A DNA stretch of 64,000 bases from Fulvia fulva (taxonomy: Eukaryota > Ascomycota > Dothideomycetes > Mycosphaerellales > Mycosphaerellaceae). Positions 55,901 to 64,000 of this stretch are shown one piece after another. Positions within the stretch are counted from its first letter, which is position 1. Every line of letters starts with the position of its first letter. The stretch lies in assembly GCF_020509005.1 (NCBI RefSeq), contig NC_063013.1, positions 2,480,001 through 2,544,000 of the forward strand, given 5' to 3'. The translations under genes were made by a program, and so were the position numbers. The notes below the pieces were generated by a model, which was given only the letters and a program-made list of their open reading frames with translations, had not been told where the DNA came from and did not search any database.

Positions 55901-55940
55901 TAATACTACCTAGTATATACTTAAACCCCCTCCTTATTAA
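52906..55940 (-). pseudogene. Gypsy G2 gag and protease, RIP-degraded
   Basis: On the minus strand a Gag-like frame (YLILGSREYLKEIVRAEKGK, WDIKEFIRLFVASSDLIDPE) lies at ~54900-55500. It leads to a CX2CX4HX4C zinc knuckle near 54510-54555 in which both first cysteines now read Tyr by RIP. Further on, ALLNEGSEVNIISPR (~53180-53230) fits the active-site segment of a retroviral-type aspartic protease in this Gypsy group. This part of G2 is absent from the left arm. TAG/TAA stops are frequent. Confidence 0.6.
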
Positions 55941-56056
55941 CTACTGAAATATAGACGACTAACTATCCTAGTAAGTAAGGGCGCGCCTAGTAACCTTAGG
56001 ATAGCTTACGCGTAGGTATATATACTTGCCGGTCTACGGGCCGTAAAGTATATATA

Positions 56057-57922
56057 ACGTGCTATACTACCGAGCGGGCTATACTACCGAGCGGGCCACT
56101 TTTACTAAGAACTATACTACTTCTACTTTGATTACGACGGTATCTTAACACGACGACATCCTATAGAATCGTTACTAGGAGGACAATTCCTCTTTAGATT
56201 CTTCGCTATTTAGTAAGTCTACTTAATAGGTACGTACGTTATACCCCGACTCGCTATATCGCTTATAGCGTCGTAGCCTTAGTACTAGCCGAATACTATC
56301 TAGCGACTCTCTACTCACTTCCTACCTCCTAGTATCCTCTAGAGGTATTAATTGCGACGCCTTATCGAAGGTTAGAGACCCTCTAGACTGAATATACTTG
56401 CGCTTTCGTGCTTTTTGCTATATAAGGGCCTCGTTAGACTTACGTAGCTTACTAATCTCGCTTCGTATAAGAGCTATCTAATACGCTATCTCTCTACTCC
56501 CTTCTATAAGCTGATATACCCCTTCCTATAACGAGTTTAGCGATGAACCTACCCGGGCACGCATTTTGTTCGTTACTAGTGTCGATTAAGAGTCGAATTC
56601 TTTTGTAGTTCGTAGTGTCTTCGACTTCTAAGGGGTAGAGTCCGGAGCTAGAGGGGTTAGCGTACGTAGCTTAATATTAAGCTTGTCTATCACTACCTAT
56701 AGATTAAATAGAACCAAACCAGCGCCTCTGAAGCTCGATAGGATGTCCTCCTATCTAAATATAGCGTTATAGGCTGCCCGGAAGGCGCGTAGGAACTCTA
56801 CTTTATCGATATAAGTAATGCGCTAGCGTACTAAGCCCGAGAGCTAAGCACCGTATACCTTCTTTAAAGGCGAATAGCAACCTATATCTAATAGCTAGAG
56901 TAAGTACGAGGCGTACGATAGTATATACAGGGCCAAGATCTTGTATTCCTTATATAGATTCTAGAATGCCTTCAAGTTATAGCTCTCGTAGCTATCGATA
57001 ATAAGTAGTCTCTATACCCTAGTCGTACGAGCTATAGTATACTTCTAGAAATACTCTAGCTACCGTATACCGAACTCATTATTAGTCTAGCCGTTCTCTA
57101 TTAGCCCGATTGTCTAGTCTAGACGTAAGTTGCCGTCTTAGTACTAGGTACTAATGTACTGTTTGCCTATAAGGATAACGTAGGGTAGGAGCGCTGTTCC
57201 GTCTATATAGATAGTCTTAATCACTATTACCTATTCTCTATTGCCCTATTAAACGACCTTCCTCTTTCTACTACGCCTTTCTGAACCTATAACGACGCTC
57301 TAAGACGTAACGACACCTATTATAAACCCTGTCTCGTCGAAGTTGTAGGTGTCCTAGTTAAGGATGCTATACTTCTCCTTTATATTACGTATAAGCAAGA
57401 ACTACTTCTCGATAACGTCTAGATCTTCTATTAGGGCTCGCTAACGATCGTATCTACGTATTATACGAACCTTTAGCTCACGATGCCGCCTAATAAACCT
57501 GTCTATCTAATTGAGACTAGCGGGCTTTAGACCCTTCTCTTATAGTAATAAATCGGCTATTACTCGTATACTAGCCTTTAATAGCGGGAAACCTCTAATA
57601 TCTAGCTCGAGTATATACTCAAGTATTACCGTCTCTTCTAGCTCTATAAGCTTCTTCGAATTAGGCTCGTAGTCACCCCGAGGAGGTCGTCTATTCAATC
57701 GATACCCTAGTGTAGTTCGAGACGCGTCGTATACCTTTATAGGAAGTCGATTCGTAATTATCGCGTCGCGTTTCGTAGCCTAGACAGCTAAGGTCAGTTT
57801 GGCCTCGTTTAAAGATAATATACGCTATAATAGTAGTTGTATAGCTATATCTATAGAAGTGGTACAGTTCTTAGCAAAAGTAGCCCGCTCGGTAGTATAG
57901 CCCGCTCGGTAGTGAAGTACGT
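56057..57922 (-). mobile_element. Pogo/Fot1-like DNA transposon P4, complete (1866 bp)
   Basis: TA duplications at 56055-56056 and 57923-57924. The terminal repeats start ACGTGCTATACTACCGAGCG. Same length and nearly the same sequence as P2, including shared RIP-type stops, but in a different host element. The transposase frame lies on the minus strand (~56180-57854) with the same Psq, CENP-B and DDE motifs. Confidence 0.92.
56180..57854 (-). pseudogene. P4 transposase (pogo/Fot1-like, DDE), RIP-degraded
   Basis: Mirrors the P2 transposase frame codon by codon, with a handful of C/T or G/A differences. The start ATG is changed to ATA, and YNFDE, LLIIDSYES and LDIGCYSPLKK are all visible. It cannot be translated in one piece. 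A C-terminal basic, coiled segment (SEISKLRKSNEAL) matches fungal pogo transposases. Confidence 0.83.
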
Positions 57923-58146
57923 TAGTAATAATGCTAAAAGATAATAAATCTGAAATTTTTAGATTCCCGTGTTTCTGCCTTATAGAGAGATTCTTCGTAA
58001 ATCCTAGCTTCCTACTAAGGTCGCCTCCTAACTATATATATCTTAGTAGTACCCCTATATACCCCTACTACGTAATTAACCGTTAAAGGTTAACGAGATT
58101 CGACGCGCAAATTTCAGGGTCTAAAGGGGCCCTTAGCTTGTTAATA

Positions 58147-58326
58147 CTAAGTAAGGAGAGGCACCTAATCCTAGTACTAAGTATAAAGGCGGAGTATATC
58201 GCGTATATCTATATTAAGTACGTATTTAGTAGATACGGGCTCCTAAAGTCGATTACGTCCGATCGCGGTCCGTAATAGTTATTAGTATTCTAGTATCGCC
58301 TCTACGAGTTACTATAGATTAAGTAT
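58147..58326 (+). pseudogene. Gypsy G1 integrase, second part, RIP-degraded and on the opposite strand to the first part
   Basis: The plus-strand frame reads L-S-K-E-R-H-L-I-L-V-L-S and continues through YVFSRYGLLKSITSDRGP to YELL-x-IKYY, the DDE core of a Ty3/Gypsy integrase including the SDRG aspartate. The first codons follow exactly on the T-N-R-L that ends at 19282 on the minus strand, with CTAA shared. It is cut at ~58326 by the LTR of G3. Confidence 0.8.
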
Positions 58327-58473
58327 TACGGGTAGTGATCTATAAGACTATAGTATAGGGTTGCCGTAAAATAAGCGTTATTCGGTAAGGCTACGAAAGA
58401 GAAGCGCGAAGCGCGCGAGATATATAAGGAAGCGCTAAGGCGCGCGACGTTATAGTAGTAGTGAACCGTAATA
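58327..58473 (-). repeat. Gypsy G3 3' LTR (short)
   Basis: The minus strand starts TATTACGGTTCAC (RIP form of TGTTACGG), three bases after a run of seven G (plus-strand C run at 58477-58483, the polypurine tract). It ends near 58327, where the G1 integrase frame stops. A TATA-like CTTATATATC lies inside. The outer end is approximate. Confidence 0.6.
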
Positions 58474-58699
58474 GTACCCCCCCTCTTTAGATCGCTATTT
58501 GTCCTCGGACGGCTCTGTCTCTATAGTAGTATATCTACGAAAACTATATCATCCTCTAGTCTATCTTGTTTATTACGTATCCGAGCCTATATCTACCTAG
58601 ACTTAGTATAAGACCGTAGTATACTAGTAACTCGGTCCTTATTAGGTATCTAGTCGTACGGCGGCTTAAAGTCGGCGGGTATAGACTTCGTCGGAAAGT

Positions 58700-61600
58700 T
58701 GTAGTAGAAGTCTATAATAGAGGCGGCTACTCCTACTAATACTTCTAGTAGCTCCTAGCTCGGCTCGCGGTATCCTTTCTACTTTACTAGGTACTTATAC
58801 TCGTCTTACTTCGGTAGTAAGTGTTTTAGTAGTCTTCCCTTTAGCTTAAAATATTTCCTATCGAGTATCTCCTCTACGAAGTACTCTTCGGATATTTCGC
58901 TATCGTCGTCGCGGGTGATCTCGATTAGAGGCGGCGGTGCTAGGATCTATCTAGGTTCGGGGTTATTAGTAGCTAGTTATAGGAGCGAGGCGTAGAAAGT
59001 ATTATAGAGATTGCCTAACTAATCGGGTATTATAACGCGGTAAGTATTTTAATACTAGAGTGTTACGGTAATCTTATACGGCCCTACGTTCTTAATGTCG
59101 AACTTCTTAGACGGGCGTGTTATTGACTAGTTAGTAGTATTAATATTAACTTCGTCGCCGATATTATAGTTAGGATATAGCTAGCGATATACGTTTATAA
59201 AATCTACTTATAACGCTTAGGCTAACACAATTTCTTGCCTTAGATATACGTATATCTAGTTTCTACGCTTAGTAAACGCATTCGTAGATTCTATATCGAG
59301 TCGTTACTTATAGGGCATAAGCTTTATAGGGGTAGTTAGACTAGTATCCGTAAATTCTAGGTTACGACTAGTATTAGCGTAGAAGGGTAATACTCTAGTA
59401 GTAGCTAATATATAATTGTTAGTAGTAAACTCGGCAAGTAGTAACTAATCAACCTAATCATCTTAGGCGTAGTTAATATAGGCCCTAAGGTAACGTTCTA
59501 TAACCTTATTCGTGTTTTTAGACTATCTATCGGATTCTAGGTAAAAGGCCGTCGATAGTCGTTATTAAATACCGAGTAGGGAGCAAACTCGTCTCTAGAA
59601 CGTAGACGTCTACTAGGAGACCCGATCCGAGACAATACTCTTAGGAATGCTATAACGTACAAAGATATAGGGGTTAAAGATATATACGATATATAGGGCG
59701 TCTATCTATAGCTATAACGGTTTATAATCGTATTAATATAAAGTAGCTAGGTACGTAGGAAAGAGGAGCGCGAGGTACGTCGAGGTTATATATAGCCGAG
59801 GCGCGCTAGTGACGCGCGGTCACGTGACCCACATACTAGCTAACTATTTACTAGGCCTAGGCCCGTGACAATAGCACTAGGATCAGGTGTCTCTCCTTAG
59901 TAAGCCTGTCCGTAACTATAAGGACGTTCTTATATATTTGTCTATCGGTTAAGCTCTTACTTACGGGCAAATCTATAACGAAGTTAATAGCGATATCCTC
60001 CTATACTCCGAAGGGTACCGGTAATAGTATAAGGAGGCCCTAATACTACTGATTTAACGGAACCGTTATTCTATATATAATATAATTACGGACGAATCTC
60101 TTAATCGTTTATACTATACGTAGCTAGCGGTAGTATCTACTAATTAACTCGAATGTCTTTTTACGGCCGGGATACCTAGCCGCGGGTATATTGTAGAAAC
60201 GTTTCGTAATTAGAGTACGAAGTTCTACTATACTAGTAACTTCTAGGACAAACAAGCTGTATCCTCCGTAGGCGTTTTTTATATAGATTATACTATCTTC
60301 TACTTTAGACGTACAATTGTCGATCTTATGTTTACGTAATAGGGGTACTTACTAGTTCTAGGATAGCTATTATATAGTAGCCTAAACGGTCTCTTCGTTA
60401 TATAGAGCCTTGACTTATATAAGTAAATCCTACTATACTACCTACTACGCTACCTCCCCCTCCCGTAGCTCGCTTAAATTAAGCTTAATATCGAGGCGTA
60501 CGGGCGGTACGATGACCTAGCTCTAATGCTATAGACGTAGATCGCTTAGATCCGACGGTAGATCTTACGATTGTCTAGTAAGACTATTAGGCTTTATACC
60601 CTATACACCTAGACGGTAAGTGATTTTGAATACGAACTGTACTAGGAACTGTGCCTAGCGTGCCTACCGTCTATTAAGTTGTTTCGTGCTTATAAAGTAT
60701 TCTAGGTTCTTATAATCGGAGTAGATAATAACGGGGTTGTTATCTATATCCTTTATATTCTCGAAATCGGTATCTATATTATCGTCTAAGTCAACGGTAA
60801 GCTTAGGTCTCTATTCTTTAAAGGCGAGGACGATAGCTAATAGTTCCTTATCGTAAATCTCGTAGTTATACTCCTATAGTAACATCTTCTTAGATATATA
60901 TACTACCGGTCTCTAGACGTCTTTGTGTTTCTATATAATTACTACCGTAGTAACAAAATCTAAGGCATCTATTTCGACTATAGTTTCTAACCCTAGTACG
61001 AAGTATACGAGTACCGTGTCCGTTAAGAATATATCTTTTAATCCTTAGAAGGCTGCTTCGTATTCTGTTATCTAAATGTATAGTATCGGCTTACTATTCT
61101 TACTAGTCTTTATCAAATTCGTAAGGGGTATATAGATTTTAGAGAAGTTCTATATAAACCTTCGATAGAAGTTTCCAAACCTAAGGAATGCTTATACATC
61201 CTTAAGGTATGTTAGAGTAAGCCAGTTCTTAACTACGTCGACATTTTCTAGGTCTATACGGATACCGTCGACTCCTATAATAATACTAAGGTACTTCGTC
61301 TCTATTTAGTAGAACTCGTATTTATCGATATCTAATTATAGGCCGGCTTTACGTATGCGCTATAGCACTTTACGTACGTGTTGTATATATTCCTTGAATA
61401 TATCGCTAAAGATTAGGATATTATCTAGGTATACTAAATAGAAGTTATCGAGATACTCCCTAAGCGTATCGTTAATATATAATTAGAATGTTCCTAGAAC
61501 ATTATATAGGCCGAAAGGCATTACTATATACTCGAATTGACTATAGCGAGTGCTGAACGTAGTTTTCTATTCGTAGCCCTCCGTAATACGAATACGGTTA

Positions 61601-62440
61601 AAGGTAGAGATAATATCGAGTTTAGTAAAGTACTTCTTCCTATTTAGACGGTTTAGCGTTTCTTAGAATAGCGGTATTAGGTATCTACTTTTGACCGTAA
61701 GGGCATTAAGAGCTCTATAGTCGATATAGACCCGTAGACCGCCGCCTAGTTTACGTATAATTAGTACTAGTATAGAGGCCGGGCTCGTGCTTCGTTATAT
61801 CGCTCTAGATTCTAGCTAATTATCGACCTACTTTTTAATTACCTTATTCTCGCGAGATGACATTACGTATAGCCGCTTAAAAGGAGGTGACTTAGTTTCG
61901 TCTTTAAGGTGTATTTTATAGTCTTTACTAGAGCGGTAAGGTAGGATCTTCAATATATCCTAATGGTTAAAATAGTCCTCGAAATCGTATAGTTCCTAGG
62001 GTAAGTAGACCTTAGTATCTTAGTCCTTATCTTTGCCTTTTATAAATCTATCGAAGTCGTTATTCACTATTATTATATATACTATTAAGGGGTTTAATAA
62101 CTATACCTTCCGAAGGTTTATAGCGTAGAGCCTAGTAGGATCGAAGTCTTGCCTAGTCGCTACTATTACGTAGGCTCGTAATAGGTTAGCGTAGTGCTTC
62201 TGACTAGGTAGTATAATCCATATTATATAGACTTCCGCTCCTTTCTTACGAGCTAGTTTTACTACGTAGGCCGCGGAGATGTTTACGATATCGATCTCTA
62301 GTTCTAGTTCGACAACTCGTTACTTTTGTTTCGTATATCGATACGGTCGCTTTAATGTCTTAACGCCGTCTACCGGTAACGGTTATCGAGTATATATACG
62401 GAAGTTATCCTCTTCGTCCTCTAACGTCGTATAGAACTAT
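58700..62440 (-). pseudogene. Gypsy G3 pol with C-terminal chromodomain, RIP-degraded
   Basis: [19 protein letters not shown] (~61720), [17 protein letters not shown] (~61610), catalytic VYLDNILIFSD (~61440). RNase H: EIDALDF, YEIYDKELLAIVLAFKE (~60830) and VIIYSDYKNLEYF. Integrase: INFVIDLPVSK and VLIVTDRLTKERHLI up to ~59880, then, after an LTR-like insertion, IPKSIVSDR (~59640) and the C-terminal part to ~59000. Near 58720-58930 EEYFVEEILDRK, KYLVK-x-KGYREPS-x-E form a chromodomain with one Trp changed to a stop. Stops are RIP-type. It resembles the young chromovirus in architecture but is a different family. Confidence 0.82.
59646..59876 (-). repeat. LTR-like segment (candidate solo LTR) inside the G3 integrase
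   Basis: 231 bp on the minus strand beginning TGTCACGGGCCTAGGCC with a TATA-like CTATATATAACC. Its start resembles the G1 LTR. The flanks do not join cleanly: about 20 codons of integrase between ERHLILVL and the region before PKSIVSDR are missing. This is therefore an insertion with a deletion, or a more complex event. Confidence 0.5.
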
Positions 62441-62455
62441 AGTTAGGGTATATAG

Positions 62456-64000
62456 ATAGATAGATAGATAGATTATTCATTCGCCTGTTTTAGTGCCCTA
62501 TAGCCTATACAGGTCTCTCGCTATTTAGGTCTATTTGTGTAGGTAGGAAACCCGATTAACGGATGAAAACCTCCTCGTCTTTGCCCTCCTCGTTCTTTCC
62601 TGTCTTGTCCTTTCGTTCTCCTTCCTTCAGGGTACGCTAGTGTCATAGTTGTTACCCTATGACTACCTTGCCCGTAACCCTAGTGATGTCCTCCTCTCGA
62701 TTCCCTTTCTCCCTTCTATTTCCCCGGCTCTTCTCTCTCTCTCCCTCCTCTCTGTCCACCTTTCCGTTTCTACTGCTAGGGAGAATTGCTCTAGGTAGTC
62801 CTCGTTAAGGATCCATCTTGTCACTCTCCTTATATCTTGTCTGTCCTAGATGATGGCCTGGTATTGCCTGTCTCTTGCCTTCGCCCTCCACTGGCTTCTC
62901 CCTTTTACCCACTTAGTACAGTTCAGCACTATGTGCTCCGGGTTTTGGGATAGGTAGCTACAGGGGCAACGTTTGGAATCGTATCCTAGGACTCTTCTTT
63001 GGTACAAGTATGCTCTCAGCCCAATGTGCTCAGAGCGAATCTGGATAGCTATGCTTGCTTCCGCCCTCTTCAGGTCTTTGTAGATAAGGTAGTTATACCT
63101 CCTGAAGGTCCTGGCCGCTAGTGGGGCTCCTGGCCTCACCGGTTTTTGGTTCTAACGCGTTTCCTATAGGTGACCTACGATCCTTTCTACTTGGCTTTGC
63201 TTCTTTTTCCCTTTGTCCCCTGTGTTAGCTTGCTCCCTTAGAGCTTCTCTCTGTTCAAGGGCTGCTAGGATTTCCTGTGATGTTTTTAGGTCTGCTTCCT
63301 TCTGTAGGATCATGTGTGGCCGGTTGGGTCTTCTCCTCCTCTCCCACTAGGTTCTTATCCTTTGAGTAGCTGCTTGGATGGTTCCCTGGGCTGGGTATGC
63401 TGATGTCTTCTCTGCGTATTGACACCTTATGCCCTGGAGGTACTCCCTGATAGGGGCTGTACCTGATTCCATTTCTATTGTCCTGTGAGGGGTTGACTTG
63501 TATGCCCCTAGTACTCTCTTTAGGCAGGCTGCCTACGCTCTGTTGAGGGGGTCCTCAATTCTCTTCGGGATGTGTTTTTCCGCTGCCCAAATTGCTGCTC
63601 TATATAGCATTGCGGGCTTGACAATGGCCTTGTATATAGTCTAGGCCTTTGTGAAGGTCGCCCCCTAGGTTGACGTAGTGAGTCTCTCGATTGATTGTCT
63701 GTTGGTGTCCGCTCTCGCTTGCGCCTTCTTCACTTGTGGTCCCTAGCTGAGTTTCGGGTCTAGCCATATCCTAAGGACTCTGAGTTCCCTTATAGGATGG
63801 GTCTCGAACCCCTGGATTTTTACTGGTGCTGCCAAGTTGTGTTTTGTCTTTGCCTTGCTAAAATGGATAAGTTGGTACTTGTCCGGTGCGAATTTTGCCC
63901 TATACTCTCTTGCCCACTTTTCGCATTGTCTATATCTCTCCTCTAGGAGTGCGCAGTTTTCCTCTGTGGACCCCGACCACGCTAGGATATTTGTGTCATC
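62456..64000 (-). mobile_element. LINE of a second family, 3' part, weakly RIP-mutated
   Basis: A (TAGA)n tail at ~62456-62485 marks the 3' end, and the minus-strand element runs off the right edge. It is related to but clearly distinct from LINEs A-E. TG/CA are well preserved, so it is less affected by RIP than its surroundings. It is inserted in or next to G3. Confidence 0.85.
62765..64000 (-). pseudogene. Second-family LINE ORF2, C-terminal part (RT catalytic box to Cys knuckle)
   Basis: At the window edge the minus-strand frame reads DDTNILAWSGSTEENC (rc of ~63950-64000), the reverse transcriptase catalytic box. It continues through FAPDKY, a thumb-like region, and a conserved end with RSEHIGLRAYLYQRRVLGYD and a CCHC-type knuckle CPCSYLSQNPEHIVLNC (~62920-62970). 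An uninterrupted 97-codon stretch lies at 62846-63139. Several single TAG codons elsewhere (e.g. near 63155 and 63640) show light RIP. The upstream half of the protein is outside the window. Confidence 0.8.

Larger units (their letters stand above)
43870..58146 (-). mobile_element. Gypsy G2, full copy with both LTRs, holding LINE D and pogo P4
   Basis: Minus-strand LTR retrotransposon. The 5' LTR (55950-58146) is split by P4. Gag lies at ~54400-55900, the protease at ~53200, the integrase at 44600-52500 (split by LINE D), and the 3' LTR at 43870-44195. It is followed at 58147 by CTAA, the other half of the target duplication seen beside the left arm. I see no reverse transcriptase or RNase H between protease and integrase, so it may be an internally deleted, non-autonomous form. 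Confidence 0.78.
55950..58146 (-). repeat. Gypsy G2 5' LTR split by pogo P4
   Basis: LTR pieces 55950-56056 and 57925-58146 total 329 bp after removing P4 and one TA, equal to the left-arm LTR. The empty-site form (TATATATAGTAAT) is seen at the equivalent place in the left-arm LTR. Directly outside is CTAA (58147-58150). Confidence 0.85.
58327..62455 (-). mobile_element. Gypsy G3 (chromovirus-type), partial, inserted in the G1 integrase
   Basis: The minus-strand element lies in the order protease-like region, RT, RNase H, integrase, chromodomain, polypurine tract, 3' LTR from right to left. The 5' part (gag and 5' LTR) is missing from the window, hidden behind or removed by the LINE at 62456. 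An LTR-like segment (59646-59876) interrupts its integrase. Heavily RIP-mutated. Confidence 0.8.

Noticed and set aside
5114..64000. Possible Starship-type or virus-derived cargo island
   Set aside because: No tyrosine recombinase captain, cargo genes or viral structural genes were seen; every recognisable segment is a retroelement or pogo transposon.

Overview
The window looks like a chromosome segment of a filamentous ascomycete (Pezizomycotina, most likely a Dothideomycete) at the edge of a repeat compartment. The first ~5 kb is ordinary gene-bearing DNA with an intron that has GT...AG ends and a TACTAAC branch site. From ~5.1 kb to the end, apart from one element, everything is transposon sequence in which CpA/TpG has been largely converted to TpA while CpG is kept. 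That is the signature of repeat-induced point mutation (RIP), so coding remnants keep their frame for kilobases but are full of TAG/TAA stops.

Layout. 1-365: 3' end of an unidentified plus-strand gene. 819-2926: minus-strand two-exon gene for a TMEM184/Hfl1-type seven-membrane-span protein. 2927-5113: intergenic DNA with an inverted repeat and a tRNA-like sequence that stops in its T-loop. 5326-6030: fragment of a pogo/Fot1-like DNA transposon (P1). 6031-10242: LINE copy A. 10243-19281: partial copy of a Ty3/Gypsy element (G2) carrying a complete LINE (B). 19282-42405: remains of a second Gypsy element (G1), split by a Ty1/Copia element (itself holding pogo copy P2) and by pogo copy P3. P3 in turn holds an intact chromovirus (30357-36493) and LINE C. 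42533-43866: truncated LINE E. 43870-58146: the full G2 copy in the opposite orientation, carrying LINE D at the same internal site and pogo copy P4 in its LTR. 58147-58326: second half of the G1 integrase. 58327-~62455: a third Gypsy element (G3) with a chromodomain. ~62456-64000: a less mutated LINE of a second family.

Three points stand out. (1) The two ~9.04 kb G2 arms form an inverted repeat around a 24.6 kb spacer. The G1 integrase is broken so that its first half ends at 19282 on the minus strand and its second half starts at 58147 on the plus strand, with a 4-bp duplication and a continuous codon series across the joint. The spacer has therefore been inverted, most simply by recombination between the arms. 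(2) Both G2 copies carry the same full-length LINE at the same base but have different outside flanks, which suggests the LTR element moved with its LINE passenger. (3) The chromovirus at 30357-36493 is complete and unmutated, with 443-bp LTRs differing at one base. Its pol frame runs into the 3' LTR and it has a candidate self-priming site.

No host gene system was found in the repeat block. What is of interest here is genome architecture and transposon biology. All assignments come from reading the sequence; no database search was run.
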